Shown here piece by piece: positions 54,440 to 63,603 of a stretch of DNA of 64,000 nt. The DNA comes from Undaria pinnatifida. Lineage: Eukaryota > Sar > Phaeophyceae > Laminariales > Alariaceae. Every line of letters begins with the position of its first letter. The first letter of the stretch is position 1. The stretch covers positions 3,767,778 to 3,831,777 of the forward strand of contig JABAKD010000015.1 in assembly GCA_012845835.1 (NCBI GenBank). Reading direction: 5' to 3'. The translations under genes were made by a program, and so were the position numbers. Below the pieces are notes generated by a model that was given only the letters and a program-made list of their open reading frames with translations, ran no database searches and was not told the DNA's origin.

Positions 54440-54924
54440 TCTTGTTTTGTAGAGATGTAACACAAGAGGGGGTGGGTTCATTTCCTGCGTATAGCCGTAG
54501 TCTTAAGACCGCTGAACCTCGTATCCCTACAGTACCGGGACAGAGCACGACGGGTTGTCATCGACGAGGGAGACATCGCGTGCACCAAGCGCAAAGCGCC
54601 CGCGAGGTGTTCGGCAATTCGCACAGTGGGTGAGCTACACCCTTCCAAAAAACGGTTTTGTGAGGCGGAGCGGACTTCGGCGCCTTGTTCGTAGGTATTG
54701 ATTATGGACGGGCGGGGGGCGCGGGAAGCTGCGCAGAGCATTATTTTGAGGTGACGGCTGCATGCTGACTACTGAGCCCTTCCAACAGAGTTGTGCCATT
54801 TAATTTTCTGATTTCTGACATCAGGGAAAAACACCTGAGGTACAGCAGCGGTGGTCTCCCTACGGTGTCGATGTAAGCCAGCAAAGTGTACCGGCGCATA
54901 CCAGACACCGGCAATCCGAGACTA
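54440..54924. repeat. 3' flank with dispersed repeat 6
   Basis: 54460-54680 holds repeat 6 in its longest form: GCCGTAGTCTTAAGACCGC, CGACGGGTTGTCATCGACG, GCACCAAGCGCAAAGCGCCC, TGTTCGGCAATTCGCACAG. No clear poly(A) signal recognised. Confidence 0.6.
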
Positions 54925-55198
54925 CATCAGGGCGGGGTTCCCCCTGCTTTTCACTACCGGCTGTGAGCTACTCGCACGAGTGACTCTGTACCTCAACGAA
55001 AAATACAAGTTAGGCGATTTGTTTTTGGCGCAGCGTGGCGAACCACCTCCACTGGAGATTCACGCCGAAATATTTTCTACACAGCACGAAACCTTACTAT
55101 GACCGCATGGAACAGAGGGGTCACTCGCGCGAGTGACCCCGAGCCAGTGCAAAAAAAGGTCCCTAAAACGGGACCCACCCCCCCCTACCGTAGCTTTG
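54925..55198. mobile_element. MITE-2 copy
   Basis: GGCGGGGTTCCCCCTGC, CTACTCGCACGAGTGACTCT, GGTCACTCGCGCGAGTGACC (perfect palindrome), CCTACCGTAGCTTTGG. Confidence 0.85.
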
Positions 55199-55199
55199 G

Positions 55200-55497
55200 A
55201 CTCTGCTGGGTTTGGGCCACTCGCACGAGTGACCCTGTACACCTTACTGAAAAATGTATATATTAAAGCGGGGTAGTAACGAGGACCGTCGATAGGGACA
55301 GCTGACGCTGGGTTGCGAAGGCATTTGAGTTATATCGACAAAAGACGCGAAGCAAAAAACGTGGAAGTGTGGTGAGCTTAACCTTTATTTTGCCCCATCC
55401 GCCGGACGATAAAAAAAGAAAAAAAAAAAATCAACGCGATTTTCTTCGGCGCAACGTAGCTACTCATTCCATTGTGGTTTCATCTCGCAACGTCAAT
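55200..55497. mobile_element. MITE-2 left-half copy
   Basis: TTGGGCCACTCGCACGAGTGACCCTGT-type palindrome, then ACGTAGCTACTCATTCC and truncation at MITE-1. Confidence 0.65.
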
Positions 55498-55755
55498 GAC
55501 GCCTCTCACGATAGAAGTGCGCCATTTTTTGTTTCTGAAGCGCCTCGCTTGAGGGACGCTAGTACCTCTGAGTTGAAAGAGACATGAAAGTTCTACCCGA
55601 TTAGCGAGCCCATGGCCTAGGGTATTTCAACGAATATTATCGCAGCACAATTTGAACAATTTTTCCGACGATTTTGGGTTAAGGAGCCCCCTCATTCTTA
55701 AAAAAATTCACACAGAAAGGGGTACACCCTAATTCCTCTACCGTAGCACACGCCT
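55498..55755 (+). mobile_element. MITE-1 copy, diverged
   Basis: GACGCCTCTCACGATAGAAG to CCTCTACCGTAGCACACGCC. Confidence 0.82.
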
Positions 55756-55788
55756 AGTACAGAAAGAAGGCATAGTATCGTGAAAGAA

Positions 55789-56049
55789 GACGCGTGCTAC
55801 GATAGAGGTACCAGCACTTTTCGTCTGAAAAAAAACGGTTTCTGAAGACGGGGCTCCTTAACGCAAAATAGTCGGAAATAGACCATTTTTTCGCGGGATT
55901 TTTCGTTTTTTACCTAGGCCACTGGATTTTTTATCCGATATGTAGCGGTTTTATTTTTCTCCAAATCGGTTTTGGGGAGACATCTTAAGCTCCTAAATTG
56001 AGGGATAGTATTAGAAAAAAGGTGGTGCACCTCTATCGTAGCACGCGTC
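55789..56049 (-). mobile_element. MITE-1 copy, near-complete
   Basis: Perfect 20-bp ends; AGAA/AGAG flanks. Confidence 0.93.
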
Positions 56050-56447
56050 AGAGCAGAGAGGGGCGTGCGTCAATCGCGTGGTGAGTGACCCCGAGCCAAT
56101 GGACTGCGTCACATGGCATTTGCGTTTGTGTGAGAACAACAGTATCGATAGTATCAGTGCCGAAAATTATGCCTTTCGCAGCCACCATCGGCTGATTACA
56201 CACAGTACGGTAAAATAGGTGCATATCTGATGGTGTTTGGAGGTTCGTGCCTTGGGAAGCTTAAGGCAAGTACCCTCGTCCAAGCCTGTTCTTGACGAAA
56301 AATAAGCTGAAAGCACAAGCCGATCAACAAAATCCTATAGCTTAGGTATGGATGCACAAGCCACGTCAGGGGTGCGCCAAATCGTTCCGAGGCTCCTCGC
56401 TGAAGGATCTCCATTCCTCTCCCAAAAAAAAGTCGGGAAAAAAAAGA

Positions 56448-56690
56448 AAGCGCGAAGCTACGGTAGGGGGGGTCCCTTTATCAGGGACCTTTCTGTTGCG
56501 GTGGCTCGGGGTCACTCGCGCTTGTGACGTGACCCCACTGTTCCTTGTGATTACTAGGCGTTCGTGCTGTTTGCCAAAAATTTCGATATGAATCCCTACC
56601 TAGACGGCTAGCCTCGCTGGGTCAAACAAATCGCCCAAAGTGTTTGTTGTCAGTGAGGAGCAGCAAGTGTGATACAATAGTACTTGCATG
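56448..56690. mobile_element. MITE-2 copy
   Basis: GCGAAGCTACGGTAGGGGGG, GGGGTCACTCGCGCTTGTGAC, CTCGCTGGGTCAAACAAATC. Right end lost. Confidence 0.78.
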
Positions 56691-56732
56691 ATAACTCAGG
56701 TCCGGTACTCGTAGTAAAAAAGGGAGGCATTA

Positions 56733-57065
56733 GACGCGTGCTACGATAGAGGTATACCGTTTTTTGGCGAAAATGGTTTCTGAATGACGGGGCTCCTTAA
56801 CCCAAAACCGTTGGAAAATACGCCCCGTTTATTTTGCATGATTCTCGTCGTGTACCGCGGCCATGGTATTTTCAGTTTTTTTTTTGTTTTTCTCCAAATC
56901 AGGTTTCGGGAGAGGCTTTAACCCCTCAAGAGCCCCCGAACCCCTCCCTATACTAAACCCCAGTAATTTTGTACCCAAAAACGGGTTTCCAGTTGTAAAG
57001 GGGTTAAGCTCCCAAATCGAGGAACCTCAGAAAAGCACTGGTGCGCCTATATCGTAGCACACGTC
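56733..57065 (-). mobile_element. MITE-1 copy carrying a MITE-5 insertion
   Basis: Perfect left end, ATTA on both sides as a 4-bp duplication. 56927-57008 is foreign. Confidence 0.93.
56927..57008 (+). mobile_element. MITE-5 nested in MITE-1, with TTAA duplication
   Basis: TTAA then CCCCTCAAGAGCCCCCG at left; TGTAAAGGGG then TTAA at right. The empty MITE-1 site (GTCTTAAGCTCC) has a single TTAA, so insertion at TTAA is seen directly. Confidence 0.9.
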
Positions 57066-57094
57066 ATTAACACCGTCGTAACATCCCCCCTAGC

Positions 57095-57371
57095 GTGGCC
57101 ACGGTCGAAACGTGCAAGTGCGAGTCAAATACCGATCAAACATTTCCGCATGACCTAGGTATACGACTATTTGGTAACAATATTGCTAGAACATAGTCCC
57201 ACAAAAACAACCAATGGGTGTCGTTTTAAAAGGGTATAGAACCCGAAAACCCCTCCCAATGTTGCTAAAACATGGCATGGCATTCCGACGATTTTGAGTG
57301 AAGGAGCAAGCCCCCATCATTCAGAAACATAATTTCGCCAAAAAAAGGTATACCCCTGTCGTAGCATCGTC
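57095..57371 (+). mobile_element. MITE-1 fragment, rearranged
   Basis: CGCATGACCTAGGTATACGA; then AACATAG.. and an inserted AAAAGGGTATAGAACCC stretch; right end CCCCTGTCGTAGCATCGTC. Confidence 0.65.
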
Positions 57372-57477
57372 TACACATCGAAGGATACCGTTAAATACAA
57401 CGACACATCAACGACGCTGGGTACTTTGTGAGTCCCATTGGTAGGGTTGTGAATTGAGTGAATTTCTCGCCTAGTCG

Positions 57478-57602
57478 TTTGTTGGCTGGGGTTGGTTGGC
57501 GAAAGCGAAGCCATCCAACTAACTGACTTTAGGTGATTAGTTGGCGTTCACGCCAGCCAACTAGTCTAGTAGACTAATGTCGGGTAAGCGAAGCGAGCCA
57601 GA
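57478..57602. repeat. Inverted repeat of TTGGCTGG/CCAGCCAA
   Basis: TTGTTGGCTGG and GGTTGGCGAAAGCGAAGCC face TTGGCGTTCACGCCAGCCAACTAG. Compact stem-loop potential. Confidence 0.7.
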
Positions 57603-57639
57603 ACAGCCCCCCCCCGACCGAGTGGGCCTCACCAGTGAA

Positions 57640-57770
57640 TCATTCTACGGTAGCCCCCCCAGCTGCTCTGTACCGAAGTCTCCGGTTTCAAACCAGCTCC
57701 CGGCCGTATCATCTCCTGAAATACGGAGCCCCTTGCCACCCAGACGTCATCGTTCGTATGGTCCTTACCC
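57640..57770. mobile_element. MITE-3 left-half fragment
   Basis: ATTCTACGGTAGCCCCCCC, CAGCTCCCGGCCGTATC, CCACCCAGACGTCATCG. Truncated before a MITE-1. Confidence 0.75.
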
Positions 57771-57801
57771 TTATTTTCACTGCGGAGTTTTCACCGGTGG
57801 C

Positions 57802-58067
57802 GACGCGTGCTACGATAGAGGCGCACCCCTTTTCTTTCTGGGGTTCCTCAATTCGTTAGCTGGAAAAGACCTCTCCCAAAACACTGATTTTGGAGACAAA
57901 TGAAGCTGCTACCGGATGAACAGTCCCATGGCCTACGAAACGTACACGACGACAATTATCGTGCAAAAGAAACAAACGCCTTTTCCGGACGATTTCGGGT
58001 TAAGGAGCAGAGCCGTCATTCAAAAACCACTTCAGACGAAAAGTGATACCTCTATCGTAGCACGCGG
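57802..58067 (+). mobile_element. MITE-1 copy
   Basis: GACGCGTGCTACGATAGAGG to CCTCTATCGTAGCACGCGGGTC; TGGC flanks both ends (4-bp duplication). Confidence 0.92.
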
Positions 58068-58312
58068 GTCTGGCACTCCGAGGGACTCTGTACCTCGCCG
58101 ACAAAATGGCATTATTGACAGGTGGTTTTCTCGGCGCGGCGTAGCTTATCATGTCCCATTTCGGATTCGTATCGCATAACAATTTAGAACGGCCCGAAAG
58201 CTTAAGATCGAAAAAGGAACGGGAGGGGGTCGCTCCGCGCGCGTGACCCCGAGCCACGCTGTCAAGAACACCCCAAACGTGAACGCGGTGAGAGGTGCTC
58301 TGCCCCTATCGT
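58068..58312. mobile_element. MITE-2 copy
   Basis: GGCACTCCGAGGGACTCTGT, CGGCGCGGCGTAGCTTATCA, CGCGCGCGTGACCCCGAGCC, CCCCTATCGTAG. Confidence 0.78.
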
Positions 58313-58315
58313 AGG

Positions 58316-59045
58316 CACATGGGTAACCATGGCATGACCATGGCACACCATGAAATCACCATGGTCATGCGTGGCATGGCCATGGACGACCATTGCATTA
58401 CCATGAGTGACCATGGCATGACCATGGGTGACCAGGGCATGGCGATAGATGTCCATGGCGAGGAAATGATTATGGATGGCATGACTATGGATGGCAATGG
58501 CGTGAACATGGTCATGCGTGGCTTGGCCATGAATGCTTATGGCATGAACACGGTCAAGAGTGGCATGGCCGTGAATGCTCATGGCATGACCACGGCCAAG
58601 CGTGGCATGGTCATTGATGACCATGGCATGACGATGGCCAAGCGTGGTATGGCCATGGATGACCATGAACGACCATGGCATGAGCGTGGATGACCATGGC
58701 ATGACCATGGCATATCTACCGAGACGGGGCCATGGTGCATCCATGGCATGCCCACGGGAATGTGCCACGGATGATCATGGCATGGCATGGTTTGTTCATG
58801 GCAGTGTCATGTCATTGCCATGGCCATTGTCATGGCCTCACGTGTCCCATGGCCCATACAAGGTCCATTGAATATGACATGGCCTTCCATGGATCGACTA
58901 TGGCATACCATGGACGGACCATTGATGATCCCAGACATGCCATGGCCTTACCGTGGCAATGCCATGCTACGCCATGGTAACGCCATGGCAGATTTCATGG
59001 TATGCCATGGCGTTGCCAATGCCATGGCACGTGACATGGCCTGTC
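58316..59045. repeat. CCATGGCATGAC-type degenerate minisatellite
   Basis: About 730 bp of 12-bp-like units dominated by ATGGCATG and the palindrome CCATGG. Frames stay open on both strands (Met/His/Gly-Asp rich), a consequence of the repeat. The first 380 bp have regular phasing; the remainder is more mixed. Confidence 0.93.
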
Positions 59046-60145
59046 TAGCTAATGCAAAGCACCCTAAAGTCGAGAAAAGATGGAAATGAAATCGGAACGA
59101 ACCCAACACGACGAGAAATGAAAAAAAAAAAAGCAATGAACACCGGCAACGTCACCCAAAAAGACTGTAGAAGGCTTTTTCCGGGAGGGGAGCTGTGAGA
59201 GCGCAGCAGGGTCTTGTAACCAAATGAGCCCCGGACAGAACCAAAAGTAACTATTGAAAAATGGAGGGCTAGAAGAACCCAGCAGCCTCTGACGTGGGAT
59301 AAAAAGGCGCCAGTAACGATGCTAGTTTTACAGAGCTGTAATTGGCCAATCTGGTGCCGATTGGCGTATTTGTTTAAGTTACGTCAGCATCACAATGCTG
59401 GCTATATGCCATTTGGAACGAGAGGCCATGGCACACGCTCGGGGTTGTCCGCAATCCTCAGCACGCGACGGTCGCGACTCGGCGCGACGTGAATTCAGAA
59501 GTTTCATGCCCCACCCTCTCTCTCCATACGGCAAGGCGAGGCTAAAACGCTCTGAGTCGCGAGACCATGCTGAGATGTTTTAGACTGAAGATAGCATCGG
59601 AAAACCACTCTGATCAAAAATTCAAGGACTGTTCGCTCGGTTTTAAATGTAGAGGCCAGGCGGTCGTTAAATTGCCACCCGGACATGTTTTCTTTATTTT
59701 CAAATAGGGATACGTACTCGTATAATAATGTTGTACCAGTATGTTCGAGAACACTGGCGCTGCTGTGGCGTCCTCATTGTTAGTCGCGCACTCCTACGAT
59801 GCGGAAATGCCGGTCTGTTCCACATTTCGTTTTTCTAAATGCCAGTTGAACAAAAGGCCTGATTGTTATATTCTTCTTCCATACGCCCCGTCCCGCGGGC
59901 ATTCCCGCACACGCGTGCCGCCATGGATATCCCCTCCGATTCCGTGCCTTGTTAAAGGATGGTATCCAAACGAAGCCCAAAGAGAGCGGAGCAGATCTCC
60001 GCCTGCCGTTCGTACCGGTAGTCTGCCTGTTATAGTACTTTTACTGCGTGCATGTTAACGTTTGTTCTCCCAACAGGAAGATTGATGAGGGCGGGAGAGC
60101 GATGGAAGATAGGCGTGTTTCTGCGGCGTGCTTGGACGAGGTGGG
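59046..60145. other. Intergenic, nothing recognised
   Basis: No repeat family of this window is present except weak fragments, and no open frame over 105 codons has supporting splice sites or composition. Confidence 0.5.
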
Positions 60146-60233
60146 CTTGCTCTTAACGCGTTTACAACTGGAAACTCGTTTTTGGGACAGAATTACTTGG
60201 ATTTAGTATAGAGGTTAAACTCCTTTCGGGCCT
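60146..60233 (-). mobile_element. MITE-5 copy
   Basis: TTAACGCGTTTACAACTGG, TTACTTGGATTTAGTATAG, GAGGTTAA; TTAA at both ends. Confidence 0.78.
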
Positions 60234-60429
60234 GAAAACGTGTGTAGCAAACGCCTCGTCATCGTATCTAAACGTCACGCTACACGGCGGGGGCTTCGTC
60301 CCATAGCAATGTAACCCTAAGCTGAGAGTAGGGGAGGATGCATTGCTATCGTGTGGGGATAGAACAAGGGTGTGCGAGTTGTTTGGGTGCGGGCGCAGGG
60401 AAATGGTCAAAAGCCTAAGCTACCTGAAA

Positions 60430-61600
60430 TTTGTCCTCGTCATCCAAAGCAACCACGAAGGACATGCATTGAGTATCAGTACTTGAGTTCAGCCATTGCC
60501 GTCCGGCACAAATACGACGCGAGACTTGTCTCATCAGCTCTGAGCTCGAGGTTACGGTAGGGACGATCGTGGATGCGATGCTATCGTGCAGGGTTTACGA
60601 CGGCGGGCAAGCTGTGTTGGTGCAGGCGCGACGTCTCGGCGGCAATCAAGGTATTATTCGTATCGTCATCGTCGACATTTTTTTATTTCTCAGCAGTTCT
60701 CCACCTTCATGCGGTACCCAGACATACTATTAATAGAAAAAGACTGGAAACCTGCTTCATAATTAGTGGCTTCTAAAGAGCGGATTATGAATCGTCAAGG
60801 AGTTTTACCACAAAAAGAAGTGGCTTACAGAAAAGGACTTTCTAATTATATAGCCGAATATGTTTACCCTAAGTGGAGAACCAAAGAGTAAAATCCCTAG
60901 GCATACGCTTCGACATCACAAAAAAAAGCATCCACTACGCGACGTGGGACTTGTCTCGTCAGCTCGGCGGTGGAGCTCGAGGTGAGAGTAGGGCAAATGC
61001 AATATATATCATTATCGTGCAGGAGAGTACGAGCTACGACGATGGAATACGAACCGCGCTACGACGGTGGAATACGAACTGTGTGGGTGCCAGCGTACCG
61101 AAATAACACAGGATGCGCTACGAGTTGGATTTTGTCGTCGTTGTCAAGCGCTACCACGAAGAATCTGCTACTTGAATCACGGCATCGTCCAGCATAAATA
61201 CGACGGGAAACTCGTCCCATCAGCTCCATAATGGAGCTCGAGCCGACAGTAGGCCGACGCGATGCTATCGTGGATGCGATGCTATCGTCTGAGGGCGCAC
61301 GACGGTGTATGATGTATTCATTGGTGCGGGTGGGACGTCTCGTCGTCCAATCGGGGCTTCTCGCTCCCATCGACTTATTTTAGCCGTTTCATCAGCTCTT
61401 TCCACGATACGGTACCAAAACGGACTTGAAACTACAGTAGACCGGAAAAATGGTTCATAGTGGCTTAAAAACAAGTGGACTCAAAAATCGCAAAGGAATT
61501 TCGCTTCAAAAAACGCCTTTTAACAAGGCTTCAAAACTCTATCGCCGAATATTATTTTCCGAGAAGGAGAACCAAAGCGTAATCTCCCACAAATTAATCA
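60430..61600. repeat. Direct duplication, ~690-bp period
   Basis: CATCAGCTC..GAGCTCGAG followed by GATGCGATGCTATCGTG at 60531 and again at 61222; GCCGAATAT..GGAGAACCAAAG at 60852 and 61544. A third, shorter copy (CGTCAGCTCGGCGGTGGAGC) lies at 60957. The unit is diverged and has no coding potential seen. Confidence 0.75.
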
Positions 61601-61655
61601 TGATAGTATCAAACTTCATACATATCTACGATGATGACGGAATGTTTTAGCTAAA

Positions 61656-61910
61656 TTACGCCGCTAGCGCGCGTTGGTGATATCTGCTGCTGCTGCTGTT
61701 GCTCGTACGCGGACGATCGCTGCCGCCGCCACCACCTCCACCCCCTTCCCCGGCGCTAACCCTTCTCTTGCAAATCCCACCGTCCCCCCCAGCATCACTG
61801 GCGCTAGCCGCGCCCGAGCTTGCTAGCTTACTCGCGGCCCCACCCGCGCTCATCTCGTTTTTGAGGAGGTAAAACGTGGTCGTCAAGCAGCTGTGCTGTC
61901 GAGCCAGTAC
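61656..61910 (-). CDS. Gene 2, terminal exon (kinase tail-like)
   Basis: Minus strand, acceptor ATGCCTAG, 85 codons incl. the TAA stop at 61656. Starts VLARQHSCLTTTFYLLKNE, then a Ser/Ala/Gly-rich tail ending YHQRALAA. Together with exon 62915-63114 it spells a three-helix pattern (GADAGEITRQ + VLARQHSCLTTTFYLL) like the UBA-like domain that ends SNF1/AMPK-related kinases (family pattern N/QH..TTTYYLL, from memory). The kinase domain itself is not in the window. Confidence 0.6.
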   Translation of the reverse strand, partial: VLARQHSCLTTTFYLLKNEMSAGGAASKLASSGAASASDAGGDGGICKRRVSAGEGGGGGGGGSDRPRTSNSSSSRYHQRALAA

Positions 61911-62337
61911 CTAGGCATTCAGGTTTTGATGGCGCAGGAGGCGGAGGTAGGGAGGGAGGAGGGGAGGTAGGTGAGAAGGGTCACTATATGCGTCTACTGT
62001 AGTAATTTTGTATAATAATGCAGCATGCACAAGAGAAACATGGTCGTCTTCAAGAGCGAGTCATTGAGTCACGCAGACGGTGAGAGAGCGTACGACATCG
62101 TATAAAGAAAAGTTGTTTCTTTTGATCAGTCGTTCCTGTTGTAGTTTCACCAAGCTCATCTCCCCATCGATATATTCATCGGTTGATACATTTTTCGCCG
62201 CTTGTTGTGACCAGACACTCTGCAGTGTTACGAGGCCAGGAAACACACAACACGAATCATACAATCCGTACAGACTGCACCGCCCAAGCAGCCTTAGAAA
62301 AAAGGGGATTACGAACATAAGAATAACAACCTATCGA

Positions 62338-62385
62338 GTAGTCTCTCCTGCGATGAGAAGGAGTCCCGAACTCCAGAAAATGATT
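62338..62385 (-). pseudogene. Ghost 3 of gene 2 exon border
   Basis: GTAGTCTCTCCTGCGATGAG and GAACTCCAG run parallel to GTGATCTCCCCCGCATCCG of the real exon end; most diverged copy. Confidence 0.5.
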
Positions 62386-62511
62386 TCGTCAAACAATATT
62401 ATATATCACCGTACATGCGCATACACTTCATACACTTCAATAAGTATCATACAGATCATACAGATTATACAATCCATCTGATTCACATACTTCATACTAA
62501 TAATATGTAGA

Positions 62512-62572
62512 GTGATTGCCCCCCGCATCTGCTCCGAAGGCTTCCAACCTCCGAACGCTCCGGGGTACAATC
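62512..62572 (-). pseudogene. Ghost 2 of gene 2 exon border
   Basis: CCCCCCGCATCTGCTCCGAAGG and CTTCCAACCTCCGAACGCTC match 62926-62972 with few changes; on the minus strand it still reads LEAFGADAG. Confidence 0.82.
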
Positions 62573-62755
62573 CATACATTTAAAACAGTATCCACGGCTC
62601 AAACAGTTCACACAGTTCAAACAGTTAGTGCTCCTCATACAGATCATTCATGTTCATACAGAACGTTCGTACACGCAGTTCACGCAACTCATACATTCCA
62701 TACCATCCATACAGTGCACACAATGTATACATCATACAGTTCATGTTCAGAATAA

Positions 62756-62820
62756 CCTGTGGCGGAGTCTCCCCTGAATTCACTGCGAAGGCCTTCATCT
62801 TCCTCGCGCTCTTCGCGCAC
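62756..62820 (-). pseudogene. Ghost 1 of gene 2 exon border
   Basis: CTGTGGCGGAGTCTCCCCTG..CTGCGAAGGCCTTCATCTTCC is collinear with 62915-62978, including the donor side. Confidence 0.8.
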
Positions 62821-62914
62821 AGACCATACCGCTCAAAATGTTAATACAGATCATACGGTTCATACGGTTCCTACACTTCATGCACTTCATACAGTCTACA
62901 CAGTTCGTACGAAC

Positions 62915-63114
62915 CTGTCGGGTGATCTCCCCCGCATCCGCTCCGAAAGCCTCCATCCTCCCAATGCTCTTAGGACACAAGTCATCAGCCGGATCCTTGC
63001 TGATCAGGAACCTGTTCCTCCTCATCGCGCTAGCAGGAGTGTAACTAATGACGCTGTCTGGGGACGGGGGTCGCTTGCTACCGCCGGAAGTGGCCGTCAT
63101 GCAGAGGCTGCCGA
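62915..63114 (-). CDS. Gene 2, penultimate exon
   Basis: Minus strand, donor CAG/GTTCGT; acceptor GCATTAG gives 2 nt plus 66 codons. An ATG at 63100 would allow a 62-codon first exon instead. Reads SKRPPSPDSVISYTPASAMR, then RMEAFGADAGEITRQ. Its phase 0 exit matches the terminal exon. If internal, the kinase part lies beyond the window or in unrecognised exons upstream. Confidence 0.6.
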
Positions 63115-63330
63115 CTAATGCACGGTCTGCATCTCGAGACGGCAGGAGCCATGGGTGGCCGATGAGCTGAGATATGGAAGGACGACGGGAAAAGTATCAG
63201 CGCAGCGTGACACAACAGTGGTGATAGCGTCAGTAAACCGGCAAGGACTAGGCGATGACTGGGTGCGGTAGGTTGACTTGACGACTATACTAGCTACTAC
63301 TTGGAGTGGGGCGTAGTAAGCCAGCCCACT

Positions 63331-63530
63331 GATGTTTGTCTTCCTCGACATCCAAACATACTCCGAGCCACATTCACTCCGATGTTTGTCTTCCTCGACA
63401 TCCAAACATACTCCGAGCCACATCCACTCCGATGTTTGTCTTCCTCGGCATCCAAACATACTCCGAGCCACATCCACTCCGATGTTTGTCTTCCTCGACA
63501 TCCAAACATACTCCGAGCCACATTCACTCC
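63331..63530. repeat. 50-bp tandem repeat, exactly 4 units
   Basis: Unit GATGTTTGTCTTCCTCGACA..CACTCC, at 63331, 63381, 63431 and 63481, with only three substitutions between units. No spacers between units. Confidence 0.97.
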
Positions 63531-63603
63531 GGTCGGGTACGATAACATGTAACTCCGCCGAAATAAATTACCGCAGAACGAAGAAAGAAATAGGAAGTGT
63601 AAT

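Larger units (their letters stand above)
61911..62914. other. Intron of gene 2
   Basis: Contains three ghosts of the upstream exon and many TACA(G/C)TTCATACAG-type short repeats between them (62410-62910). Confidence 0.65.

Noticed and set aside
52354-52619. Possible exon after TTCTTTAACAG
   Set aside because: Exons 23 and 24 join in phase without it, it ends in a stop, and the donor (GTCGGG) is weak.
58262-58768. 168- and 132-codon open frames on both strands
   Set aside because: Artefact of the CATGGCATG repeat, which has no stops in several frames.
63331-63530. CRISPR-like repeat array
   Set aside because: Four units abut with no spacers, and the DNA is clearly eukaryotic.
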